The notes under the pieces: model-generated
Seen by the model: the letters and a program-made list of their open reading frames with translations, nothing else
Told to the model about the DNA's origin: nothing
Databases searched by the model: none
DNA from: Oscillospiraceae bacterium
GTDB taxonomy: Bacteria; Bacillota; Clostridia; Oscillospirales; Ruminococcaceae
DNA: 64,000 nucleotides
Reading direction: 5' to 3'
Assembly: GCA_022835495.1 (NCBI GenBank)
Contig: BQOK01000001.1
Span: 1,550,001 to 1,614,000 of the forward strand
Translations under genes and position numbers: made by a program
Shown: piece after piece, positions 33,645 through 41,257 of the stretch
Numbering within the stretch: position 1 is the first letter of the stretch
Layout of the letters: the number at the start of each line of letters is the position of its first letter

Positions 33645-34282
33645 TAACATTAAACCTTAAAAGGGCATTGAACTGGAATTTTATATTTATGAGTGCGGTA
33701 GCAGCTATCTTCGGCATGATCTCTCTGATGAACTTTGGGGATATTTCAGAGAACATTGTATTTGGTGTTGATATAAAGTATTTTATGCTTGATGGATACC
33801 TGTGCTTATTTATCTTTTTTGCCGGGGAAATAAGCAAGGATATGTTGCAGCAAGAAAAAATCACAAAGAGAATAGAATGGAAACTTGCTAATGGTATTAA
33901 AATCTCAAGTATTGTTAAGGAGAATCTGCTATCACTATGGATTGGAACGCTGATCCTTTTGTTTCCTCTACTTTTGATGATTTCCATTCGTCTGCCAAAC
34001 CTTATCTTGTTATTAAGCACCTATTTTCTGATCCTTAGCATATTGTATTCGGCATTTATAAATGTTTTGATTCTCTGGATTAGAAATATGAACTGGTTTA
34101 AGAGTATTCCTATCTTTGCAACACTGCTTCATATTTTGCTGGTTGTCTTAAAATGTGGGATATTTATGAAAACGAATAATGTGTGGGTGTTGCTACTATT
34201 TTCTCCAGTGAGTATAATAGTTTTGACTGCGTGTGGTTTATGTCTGATGACTAAAGAACGGATCGTATCATCATATTACTAA
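33635..34282 (+). CDS. ABC-2-type membrane protein, second subunit
   Basis: The 215-residue protein has about six hydrophobic segments (FIFMSAVAAIFGMISLM, YLCLFIFFAGEI, LWIGTLILLFPLLLMI, LLLSTYFLILSILYSAFINVLIL). Its ATG lies inside the end of the previous gene and follows GGAGGGATGGCGA. No peptide precursor gene was seen next to it, so an immunity or sensing role for an external peptide is as likely as export of an own product. Confidence 0.7.
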   Translation: MGLITLNLKRALNWNFIFMSAVAAIFGMISLMNFGDISENIVFGVDIKYFMLDGYLCLFIFFAGEISKDMLQQEKITKRIEWKLANGIKISSIVKENLLSLWIGTLILLFPLLLMISIRLPNLILLLSTYFLILSILYSAFINVLILWIRNMNWFKSIPIFATLLHILLVVLKCGIFMKTNNVWVLLLFSPVSIIVLTACGLCLMTKERIVSSYY

Positions 34283-34314
34283 CATAATGAATTTTAGCTG
34301 AAAGGAGGGGGGCT

Positions 34315-35619
34315 ATGCAGGATAAACGCTTCTATCCGTATCTGTTTCTTCATGCGGGTATTGTGACTTTATGGGTTATATTGGATAGAACACATAAAGG
34401 AATTGCGAATGACGGAGCCATCAACTTATTGTCGATTGCCGTCTTGCTTTGTTATTTCAATCTGCTCTATCTTCATGTAATGACATCACGGCGAAAGGCA
34501 ACAATATCTGAATGTGGCTGGAACCTGCTTTCTGTTTCCTTTATTGCGGCGCTGATGTATGATGGATTTTCCACCTTATACACGGGTGCATTTCTGGTTT
34601 TTGCATTGATTATCGGAATAATGCTGGTAAGAACTGACGCAAGCCGGGGAAAAATGGTTCGCTTGCTGTTTGGAATTGCGTCTATCATACTGTCGTTTTT
34701 CAATTTCCGAATTCTACCTGCGATAACTATGTTAATTGGAATGTTCGTGGGAATTTTCCTTGATTATAAATATATAAATTTGAAACAGGTTAATATTCTT
34801 CCGATTGCCCAGAGGAAAGCAAGATATGTCCTCGCTCTTATGATTCCCTTGTTTACAGTCGTACTTTATTGCTTTGATTTGTCCACCCTGCAAGTCAATG
34901 TGTTTTTTCAGCTTATAATGCTTTTATTTGAGGCCTTTGCTGTCATTCATCTTGGCGACATGGAGGCCCGTTACAAGGAGTTGACAAAGTATTATGAATT
35001 AACGAACTATATTGCAAATGAGAGGGAAGATTTCTCAAGACTGCTTCATAACGATGTGCTTCAAGACATTGGAGGTGCCAAAAATCTCCTGTCGCTTCGC
35101 TCACCAGATGTTGATGAAACAAAAAGGATATTGTCTGATTTGGAATTGCGGGTAAGAAATATGATGAATTTCTATTCCTCTAATATCTTTTCGGGGTATG
35201 CTTCATGGGAACATATCGGATATATGCTTGACGCGATTAAGAAGCTGTACCCAAAGAAGAATATACTTGTAGATTTCACGATTGACAGCGAAGCAAGGAT
35301 TGCTTTGAAAAAAGATAACAGTTTGGAACAGACTATGCAGATAATCAAAGAACTTGTCAACAATGTTTATAAACACGCTGCCGCTACTTTTATTCATTTG
35401 GAAATCGCGCTAAATGAAGAAAGTAGACTCGTAATTACCTGTCAAAATGATGGAGCGAAACCAAATGACATTGAAAATATTCTTTCTTCCAAAGGTGGTA
35501 TGCTGTTCTTGACGGTGTTGATAAATGGGAACGGTGGTAACATTCAGTATTTAGAGAAAGATGGTATTTTAACTGCAACGGCAGTTTTGGGGAGAAAAAA
35601 TGAAGATATTACTATTTGA
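34315..35619 (+). CDS. NarL-type sensor histidine kinase
   Basis: The 434-residue protein has six or seven membrane helices in the first 220 residues. The histidine domain is NEREDFSRLLHNDVLQDIGGAK, with the phosphoacceptor in LLHNDVLQD, typical of LuxR-paired kinases. The ATPase has IIKELVNNVYKHAAA; its C-terminal part is short (NDGAKPNDIENILSSKGGMLFL). AAGGAGGGGGGCT precedes ATG 34315. It overlaps the regulator gene by 20 bases. Confidence 0.85.
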   Translation: MQDKRFYPYLFLHAGIVTLWVILDRTHKGIANDGAINLLSIAVLLCYFNLLYLHVMTSRRKATISECGWNLLSVSFIAALMYDGFSTLYTGAFLVFALIIGIMLVRTDASRGKMVRLLFGIASIILSFFNFRILPAITMLIGMFVGIFLDYKYINLKQVNILPIAQRKARYVLALMIPLFTVVLYCFDLSTLQVNVFFQLIMLLFEAFAVIHLGDMEARYKELTKYYELTNYIANEREDFSRLLHNDVLQDIGGAKNLLSLRSPDVDETKRILSDLELRVRNMMNFYSSNIFSGYASWEHIGYMLDAIKKLYPKKNILVDFTIDSEARIALKKDNSLEQTMQIIKELVNNVYKHAAATFIHLEIALNEESRLVITCQNDGAKPNDIENILSSKGGMLFLTVLINGNGGNIQYLEKDGILTATAVLGRKNEDITI

Positions 35620-36199
35620 TGATCACAGGATATTTGGAGAGAGTTTAAGCAAACTTCTGGAAGATTGGGATGAAATCTCTATCTGTCGCTATGTAAGTAA
35701 TGAAACAGAGTTTTGGAATATTCTTTCCGTAGACGAATGGGACATTGTATTACTTGATGTCAACCTAAGAGAGCAGTCAAAAAGTTCTGGCATTGATCTG
35801 ATAGAAACGATATATAGTAAAAAGCCAAAAATAAAGGTGGTTATGCTATCCTCTTATGATATGCCAGTTTATAGACAGGAGGCACTTAAAAAAGGCGCCG
35901 TAAGTTATATTGATAAGTCTGCTTCTGCTGACGAGTTGGTAAAAAAACTCACAGCTATTAGTAAAGGTCACAAGTCCACTACGCCCCCTTTATTAGATCC
36001 CCTGACAGATCGTGAAGCGGAAATTATTAAGGCGATTGGAACAGGGAAAACAAAGCATGAAATAGCGCAAGAACTGTATATCAGTGAACGGACACTTTAC
36101 AACCATATCCAAAGCATCTATGATAAGCTGGGGGCTAAAAATGCTATCGAAGCCTATAACAAGGCTATTGCACTTGGATATATCACACCCTTAATATGA
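35600..36199 (+). CDS. LuxR/NarL-family response regulator
   Basis: The 199-residue protein has a receiver (LLFDDHRIFGES, phosphoacceptor Asp in IVLLDVNLRE, and Lys in YIDKSAS). A LuxR-type HTH follows (LTDREAEIIKAIGTGKTKHEIAQEL, then SERTLYNHIQSIYDKLG). It probably controls the ABC exporter genes upstream in response to the paired kinase. Confidence 0.9.
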   Translation: MKILLFDDHRIFGESLSKLLEDWDEISICRYVSNETEFWNILSVDEWDIVLLDVNLREQSKSSGIDLIETIYSKKPKIKVVMLSSYDMPVYRQEALKKGAVSYIDKSASADELVKKLTAISKGHKSTTPPLLDPLTDREAEIIKAIGTGKTKHEIAQELYISERTLYNHIQSIYDKLGAKNAIEAYNKAIALGYITPLI

Positions 36200-36311
36200 G
36201 TTTAGGCAATAAGAGGGACAGATATATCAGAACACAAGTGACAAGTATGCACATTATGTAAGCAGATAGCAAAAACAAGTATCATTGAACGACTTCATCA
36301 AAACAATAAAG

Positions 36312-36351
36312 AAAAGCTGGGAGCAAAATTAAGTCTGCTTCCAGCTTTTTT
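36312..36351 (+). terminator. Terminator of the ABC/two-component cargo
   Basis: AAAAGCTGGGAGCA pairs with TGCTTCCAGCTTTT (one bulge) around a ten-base loop, and a run of T bases follows. Confidence 0.7.
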
Positions 36352-36418
36352 GTATTTGTTATTGTATGTGGTTGACTAAGGAATATTGTTTAAGCGTGAG
36401 TTTGTGATATTGGGTGTG

Positions 36419-36440
36419 GTATCTTTAACTATGGGAAACT
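36419..36440 (-). repeat. Element 2 terminal inverted repeat (cargo end)
   Basis: On the minus strand the end reads A-GTTTCCCATAGTTAAAG-ATAC, one base different from the matching end of element 1. Confidence 0.85.
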
Positions 36441-36562
36441 CCGCGCTCCCATTTACTGACGGCCTTGTCGGTTACGCCCAAGGCCTCGGAGAGCTGCTTT
36501 TGCGTTAAGCCCTTTGCTTTGCGCGCTTCGCAAATGAACGCGCCGATCTTTTGGTTTTCCAT
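36425..36562 (-). pseudogene. XRE regulator, 5' fragment (split by element 2)
   Basis: The fragment encodes MENQKIGAFICEARKAKGL, then TQKQLSEALGVTDKAVSKWERG, after which element 2 supplies VSHS and TAA. The host part is 36441-36562. Joined to 21850-22561 it gives a 277-residue membrane-anchored HTH regulator. GGGAGGAAACAG precedes ATG 36562. Confidence 0.88.
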
Positions 36563-36670
36563 CTGTTTCCTCCCACATCCTGTTTGATGAGTTTCATTAT
36601 ACCGTGGAATGAGCCGGCGGGCAATCGAAGGTTTGGCGAACAGGCGGGTAAACCGTTGGTAGAACTGCCA

Positions 36671-36706
36671 AAAAGCGGGCTGTTCTTTCCAGAACAGCCC
36701 GCTTTT
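36671..36706 (-). terminator. Terminator after the MATE gene region
   Basis: AAAAGCGGGCTGTTCT and its complement form a 16-base-pair stem with a small loop, ending in a T-run on one strand and an A-run on the other. It lies nine bases beyond the MATE stop codon. Confidence 0.5.
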
Positions 36707-36714
36707 GAGGGGGA

Positions 36715-38085
36715 TCAGTTGAATTGCAGGGTATCGAGCTTTTGGATCTTGTTTTTGTAGGTGTGCCGGAAAAAGCCCAGCGCGAGCAGGATGCTGGTGG
36801 CCTCGGCAATAAAGAAGCTGAACCACACCGCGTCCAGGCTGCCGGTAAAGGAGAGCAGCCATGCCGCGGGCAGCAGCACCACCAGCTGGCGGAACACGCT
36901 CATGGCAAGGCTCAAAAGCCCCTCGCCCAAGGCCTGGAACAGGCTGCTGAACACGATGGCCACGCCCGCCAGCAAAAAGCTGAGGCTGATGATGCGCAGC
37001 GCGGGCTCGCCGATGCGGGCGAGATCGCCCCCGCTGCCGAACATGGACAGCAGCGCGCCGGGAAATACCTGAAAGATCAGGGTGCCCACCGCCATGATGA
37101 CCGTCATGATGACAAGGCTTACCTTGATGCTTTTTTTGATGCGCTCTTTGTTGCGTGCGCCGTAATTGTAGCCCACGATGGGCACGAGCGCGTTGGTGAG
37201 GCCGAAGCCGGGCATGAACACAAAGCTTTGCAGCTTGAAGTATACCCCCAGCACCGACACCGCGGTTTCGGAAAAGGTGATGAGGATTTTGTTCATGCCG
37301 AAGTTCATCACGCTGCCGATGCTCTGCATGATGATGCTGGGCAGGCCCACGTCGTAGATGCCGCGCACGCTGGGCCGGTCAAATTTCAGGCTGCGCCAGT
37401 GCAGCCGCACTTCGGTGTTGTATTTGAGGTTCAGCACAAAGCACACGATGCAGCCCAGGGTCTGCCCCAGCACGGTGGCCACGGCGGCCCCCAGCACGCC
37501 CATGCGGGGCGCGCCCAGCAGGCCGAAGATGAGGATGGGGTCCAGCACGATGTTGGCAACCGCGCCCGAGAGCTGGCTGAGCATCTGGAACACGGTGCGG
37601 CCGGTGACCTGGATCAGGCGTTCCAGGCAGATCTGCAAAAACATGCCCAGGCTGAACACCAGGCAGGTGCGCAGGTAGGCCGCGCCGTCCACCGCGATGG
37701 CCGGGTTATCGGTGAAAAAGCTGAAAAACAGCCCCGAGCCGAACAGGCCGAACACCGCGAACACGGCCCAGCTGACAAACATCAGCAGAATGCCGTTGTG
37801 GGCCACCTTTTCGGCGGCCGCGCGGTTGCCCTCGCCCAGGCGGCGGCTCAAGAGGGCGTTGACGCCCACGCTGGTGCCCACCGACACGGCGATGGTGAGC
37901 ATCTGCACCGGGTAGGCAAAGCTCACCGCGGTGAGGGCGGCGTCTGACAGGCGGGCGACAAAGATGCTGTCGACCACGTTGTAAAGGGCCTGCACCAGCA
38001 TGCTGATCATAATGGGGAAGGACATGCCCAGCAAAAGGGGCGTGATGGGCTTTGTGCCCATGATGTTTTGTTCGGAAATTTCCAT
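36715..38085 (-). CDS. MATE family efflux transporter
   Basis: The 456-residue protein has about 12 membrane helices in two repeats. The first repeat begins with ITPLLLGMSFPIMISMLVQA and LYNVVDSIFVARL; the second carries GLPSIIMQSIGSVMNFGMNK and GFGLTNALVPIVGYNYGA. It exports cationic drugs or metabolites using Na+ or H+. ATG 38085 follows AAAGGAATTAT; the longer frame start lacks a site. Confidence 0.9.
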   Translation of the reverse strand: MEISEQNIMGTKPITPLLLGMSFPIMISMLVQALYNVVDSIFVARLSDAALTAVSFAYPVQMLTIAVSVGTSVGVNALLSRRLGEGNRAAAEKVAHNGILLMFVSWAVFAVFGLFGSGLFFSFFTDNPAIAVDGAAYLRTCLVFSLGMFLQICLERLIQVTGRTVFQMLSQLSGAVANIVLDPILIFGLLGAPRMGVLGAAVATVLGQTLGCIVCFVLNLKYNTEVRLHWRSLKFDRPSVRGIYDVGLPSIIMQSIGSVMNFGMNKILITFSETAVSVLGVYFKLQSFVFMPGFGLTNALVPIVGYNYGARNKERIKKSIKVSLVIMTVIMAVGTLIFQVFPGALLSMFGSGGDLARIGEPALRIISLSFLLAGVAIVFSSLFQALGEGLLSLAMSVFRQLVVLLPAAWLLSFTGSLDAVWFSFFIAEATSILLALGFFRHTYKNKIQKLDTLQFN

Positions 38086-38110
38086 ATAATTCCTTTCTTT
38101 GCTCAAAACA

Positions 38111-38138
38111 AAAGAAACGCCGGGCGGCGTTTCTTTTT
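38111..38138 (-). terminator. Terminator of the DnaD-DnaI-like operon
   Basis: AAAGAAACGCC pairs with GGCGTTTCTTT around a short loop. It lies just past the stop of the ATPase gene on the minus strand, with an A/T run on each side. Confidence 0.65.
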
Positions 38139-38149
38139 ATGATGGCGCG

Positions 38150-39121
38150 TTACGGGTGGAGCAGGGGGCGGATGTCGTCGCCCAGAAAGAGCACCGGCTC
38201 GCAGCTGCCGGCCAGGCGGCTGGCGATCTTTTCGGTGTAGCGGGCCTCGAACTTCTGCCCGTCCACAATGTTGGAGGTGTAGATGGTGGGGCGGCGCTCC
38301 AGCATGCGGGTGTTCAGGATATCGTAAAAGCAGCTGAGCATATAGGGGTTCACGTGCTCGGTGCCGAGATCGTCCAGCACCAGCAGGTCGGCCTCGCGCA
38401 CCGCCTCCAGCAGGGAGCAATTGTCTGAAAAGCGCTCGCGCTCCAGCTGGCTGAAAAGGTTCTGCGCGCTGATATAAATGGCGTCCCACTGCTTTTTCAG
38501 CACCCGGTCCACAATGGAAAGGGAAGCGTGGGTCTTGCCCAGGCCCGCGTTGCCGGTGATGAGCAGGTTGGCGCTTTTGAGATCGAAGGCATCGGCGTAT
38601 TCCCCCAGGGCGGCCAGGGTCTCGCCCATGTATGCGCGGATGTTGACGCCCAGCTCGGGGTCCTGGCGGTCGGGGTAATAGCGCAGCTGCATGGTATCGA
38701 AGGTGCACAGGGCCAGGGGGGATTCGGCGTTGATTTCCTCGCGGCGCAGCTCGCGGGCCGCCCTGCCCACGCATTCACACAGCCGCCCTTTTGCAAGGCC
38801 GGTGTCCTGGCAAAAAGGGCAGGTGAATTTGGGCTCCAGGCTGCCCGGGCCGTAGCCATGGGCGGCCAGCAGGCGGTCCAGCTCGGCCTGGGCCAGCGCC
38901 CGGGTGGCCTGGGCGTCCGCCACCGCGCCCTCGCCGGCGCCCTGGGCGGCAAGCTGCACCGCCTTCAAGCCCAGCAGGCGGACCTGCTGCTCGGCGGCCT
39001 CCAGGCCGGGAATGGCTGCCAGCGCGGCCGCGCGGCGCGCAACGGCTTCGGTCACGGCCCGCTGGCGGCGGCTTTCGACCCGGCGTTTGGCCTCGCGGTA
39101 AAGTTCAGTCTTGGTGCGCAT
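38150..39121 (-). CDS. DnaC/DnaI-like helicase loader ATPase
   Basis: The 323-residue protein has an N-terminal Ala-rich helical region and a zinc site (CPFCQDTGLAKGRLCEC). The AAA+ domain has Walker A LLITGNAGLGKTHASLSIVD and Walker B DLLVLDDLGTE. It probably loads the replicative helicase, working with the DnaD-like protein encoded four bases upstream. GGGAGGAATAACGCC precedes the ATG. Confidence 0.85.
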   Translation of the reverse strand: MRTKTELYREAKRRVESRRQRAVTEAVARRAAALAAIPGLEAAEQQVRLLGLKAVQLAAQGAGEGAVADAQATRALAQAELDRLLAAHGYGPGSLEPKFTCPFCQDTGLAKGRLCECVGRAARELRREEINAESPLALCTFDTMQLRYYPDRQDPELGVNIRAYMGETLAALGEYADAFDLKSANLLITGNAGLGKTHASLSIVDRVLKKQWDAIYISAQNLFSQLERERFSDNCSLLEAVREADLLVLDDLGTEHVNPYMLSCFYDILNTRMLERRPTIYTSNIVDGQKFEARYTEKIASRLAGSCEPVLFLGDDIRPLLHP

Positions 39122-39125
39122 GGCG

Positions 39126-40034
39126 TTATTCCTCCCGTTTTAAGCGCAGGGGCCGGTTCACGGCGCGGCGCAGGATGTCGTTGCCGCTGGGGGCCGCGCG
39201 GTCCACACGGATGTTGCTGCCCTCCAGCTGGCCGGCGCCGCGCGCGTCGGCCGGGGTGCGCCAGCCCTTGGCGTGCCAGCTTTTTAAGATGCCGTTCACG
39301 TACTTTGCGTCCTTGTTTGCGCCCGCGTGCAGCACCGCTTCCTCCACCATGGCGTCGGTATAGCGGTACTCTTCGTACCAGCGGCGGATACAGCGCTTGT
39401 CCGCCATGGTCAGGTCGGCCGGGGCAACGCCCAAAAGGCCTGCCGCCGCCTTCTCGTGCTTTTCGCGCTGGGCCAGCAGCTGCAGGTACTGCTCGGCCTC
39501 CTGGCCGCCGGTGACCCCGGCCTCGGCCCAGCGGTCCAGCTCCCGTTCCAGCTGGCCCACCGAGTGGCGCCCCTGGGAGGCGATGTGCGCGGCGCAGAGC
39601 AAAATGACCTCGGGCTGGATGCTCTCGTTTACATACAGCGAAACAAGGCGCTGCACATCCTTCTGGCCCAGCGCCTTGCCCAGATAGTTCTGGGCCTCGG
39701 TGGCGAGCATACTTACCACGGGGTCGTGCATGGCGGCCAGCCGCAGCTCCTCGGCGGTGAGGGGGGCGGCTTTTTCCGGCTCGGGCGCCGGGCCGCGCAC
39801 CGGCTGCTCGGGCTCCAGAAGGCCTGCGCCGAACCAGAAGTCCAGCGCCTTTTGCGCGGCCTGCGCGTTTTTCAGGCCAAGAGCGTGGGCGATATCCTTG
39901 GCGTCGGTGCTGTGGGTGGCGAGGATATACAGGGCCACCCGCACCAGCTCGCCGCCCGCCCGGGGAAGGGCGGCGAACACCAGCTGAGGCACCGGCACGG
40001 TATCGCCGTTTTGGGGGATCAAACGATAGGTCAT
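39126..40034 (-). CDS. DnaD domain protein
   Basis: The 302-residue protein has an N-terminal winged-helix part and C-terminal DnaD-like helices ending with YVNGILKSWHAKGWRTPAD, the DnaB/DnaD signature of Firmicutes. It helps restart and initiate replication by bringing the loader and helicase to DNA. ATG 40034 has AAAGGAGC about 14 bases upstream; the longer frame to 40148 lacks a site. Confidence 0.85.
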   Translation of the reverse strand: MTYRLIPQNGDTVPVPQLVFAALPRAGGELVRVALYILATHSTDAKDIAHALGLKNAQAAQKALDFWFGAGLLEPEQPVRGPAPEPEKAAPLTAEELRLAAMHDPVVSMLATEAQNYLGKALGQKDVQRLVSLYVNESIQPEVILLCAAHIASQGRHSVGQLERELDRWAEAGVTGGQEAEQYLQLLAQREKHEKAAAGLLGVAPADLTMADKRCIRRWYEEYRYTDAMVEEAVLHAGANKDAKYVNGILKSWHAKGWRTPADARGAGQLEGSNIRVDRAAPSGNDILRRAVNRPLRLKREE

Positions 40035-40141
40035 GAAAAAAGCCGCGCTCCTTTGGCGCCGTTCAGCGCATAAAAATACAGCATAATTATAGCACAGGCA
40101 CCGGGGCAATGCCAGCGTTTTTTTGCGGACTAGCCCGGGGT

Positions 40142-40170
40142 TTGACAAACGCCGTTTCGGATGATACCAT
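40142..40170 (+). promoter_or_regulatory. Promoter of the DegV gene
   Basis: TTGACA and TACCAT are separated by 17 bases, 67 bases before the gene start. Confidence 0.65.
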
Positions 40171-40237
40171 TACTTTTTGAATAAACAGAGTATGGGCGCT
40201 GCGGCCGCCCGGGCAAGCAAAAGGGTGAAAAGAGAAG

Positions 40238-41089
40238 ATGAAAATCGCCGTCGTGACCGACAGCAACAGCGGTATTTTTGAAAAGCAGGCAAAACAGCTG
40301 GGGGTGTATACCCTTCCGATGCCGTTTTGCATCGACGGGGCCTGGCTCTATGAGGGCGTGGACCTGAGCGCCGCCGAGTTTTACGAAAAGCAGGCGGCCG
40401 GCGCCGAGATCACCACCAGCCAGCCCAGCCCGGCGGATGTGACCGGGCTGTGGGAGGAGCTGCTGAAGACCCACGACCAGATCGTGCACATCCCCATGAC
40501 CAGCGCCCTTTCCAGCGGGTGCGCCACCGCCCAAAGCCTGGCCCAGGAGTATGGCGGCCGGGTGCAGGTGGCGGACAACCGGCGCATTTCGCTCACGCAG
40601 CAGCAGGCGGTAAAGGATGCGGCGCTTTTGGCACGCCGCGGGCACACCGCGGCCGAGATCCGCCGGAGGCTGGAGGAGCACGCGCTGGACGCGAGCATTT
40701 ATGTGACGGCCGACACGCTGAAATATTTAAAAAAGGGCGGACGGGTCACGCCGGGCGCCGCCGCCATTGGAACCGTGCTGAACATCAAGCCGGTACTGCA
40801 GATCCAGGGCGGGCCGGTGGACGCCTGCGCCAAGGTGCGGGGCATGCGCCAGGCGACCGAAAAAATGCTGGACGCGCTGTGCGCGGACCTGACCGGGCGC
40901 TTTGAGGGCATGCCCATGCACCTGGGGGTGGCATGGTCTGGAAACGAAGAGCTGGGCCGGAAATGGCACCGGTACGTGCAGGCGCGGTTCCCGAAATGCA
41001 GGGTGCAGGCCGCGCCGCTGGCGCTGAGCATCGCCTGCCACACCGGGCCCGGCGCGTTGGGGGTCGGGTGCTTTTATTATGAGGAATAA
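40238..41089 (+). CDS. DegV family fatty-acid-binding protein
   Basis: The 283-residue protein starts with MKIAVVTDSNSGI and has TTSQPSPADV, IPMTSALSSGCATAQ and TLKYLKKGGRVTPGAAAIG, all DegV motifs. Family members bind fatty acids and can present them to a fatty acid kinase. It is transcribed alone and ends in a strong terminator. Confidence 0.92.
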   Translation: MKIAVVTDSNSGIFEKQAKQLGVYTLPMPFCIDGAWLYEGVDLSAAEFYEKQAAGAEITTSQPSPADVTGLWEELLKTHDQIVHIPMTSALSSGCATAQSLAQEYGGRVQVADNRRISLTQQQAVKDAALLARRGHTAAEIRRRLEEHALDASIYVTADTLKYLKKGGRVTPGAAAIGTVLNIKPVLQIQGGPVDACAKVRGMRQATEKMLDALCADLTGRFEGMPMHLGVAWSGNEELGRKWHRYVQARFPKCRVQAAPLALSIACHTGPGALGVGCFYYEE

Positions 41090-41140
41090 GGTAAAAGGCC
41101 CGGCGCTTTACGTGTGGGCGCATAAGGAAGTAAATGGAAT

Positions 41141-41183
41141 TTAAGAAGAACCGGCGTGGCTTTTGCCACGCCGGTTCTTCTTA
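41141..41183 (+). terminator. Terminator after the DegV gene
   Basis: TTAAGAAGAACCGGCGTGGC and its complement form a 20-base-pair stem with a short T-rich loop. Confidence 0.8.
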
Positions 41184-41257
41184 ACACACCGCTTTCCAAG
41201 GGAGGATGGGGTGGGGGCAGCCGGGCGGCGCGTTTTGTCTTAAAATGCCTGCCTCGA

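Larger units (their letters stand above)
22564..36440 (-). mobile_element. Element 2: serine-recombinase transposon with ABC/two-component cargo
   Basis: The 13877-bp element is in the opposite orientation to element 1, with the same terminal repeats and the same 43-base gap between the recombinase stop and the end. The core at both junctions is GG. The backbone has recombinase, TnpW, VirE-like helicase, CHC2 primase, relaxase with oriT, DUF3847 protein and excisionase. The cargo is an AT-rich ABC exporter and two-component system. The relaxase is broken by an IS3-family insertion. No conjugation apparatus is present. Confidence 0.9.

Noticed and set aside
36724-37947. 407-codon open frame opposite the MATE gene
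   Set aside because: Very rich in His, Gln, Ala and Gly with no family pattern; the MATE protein on the other strand is clear.
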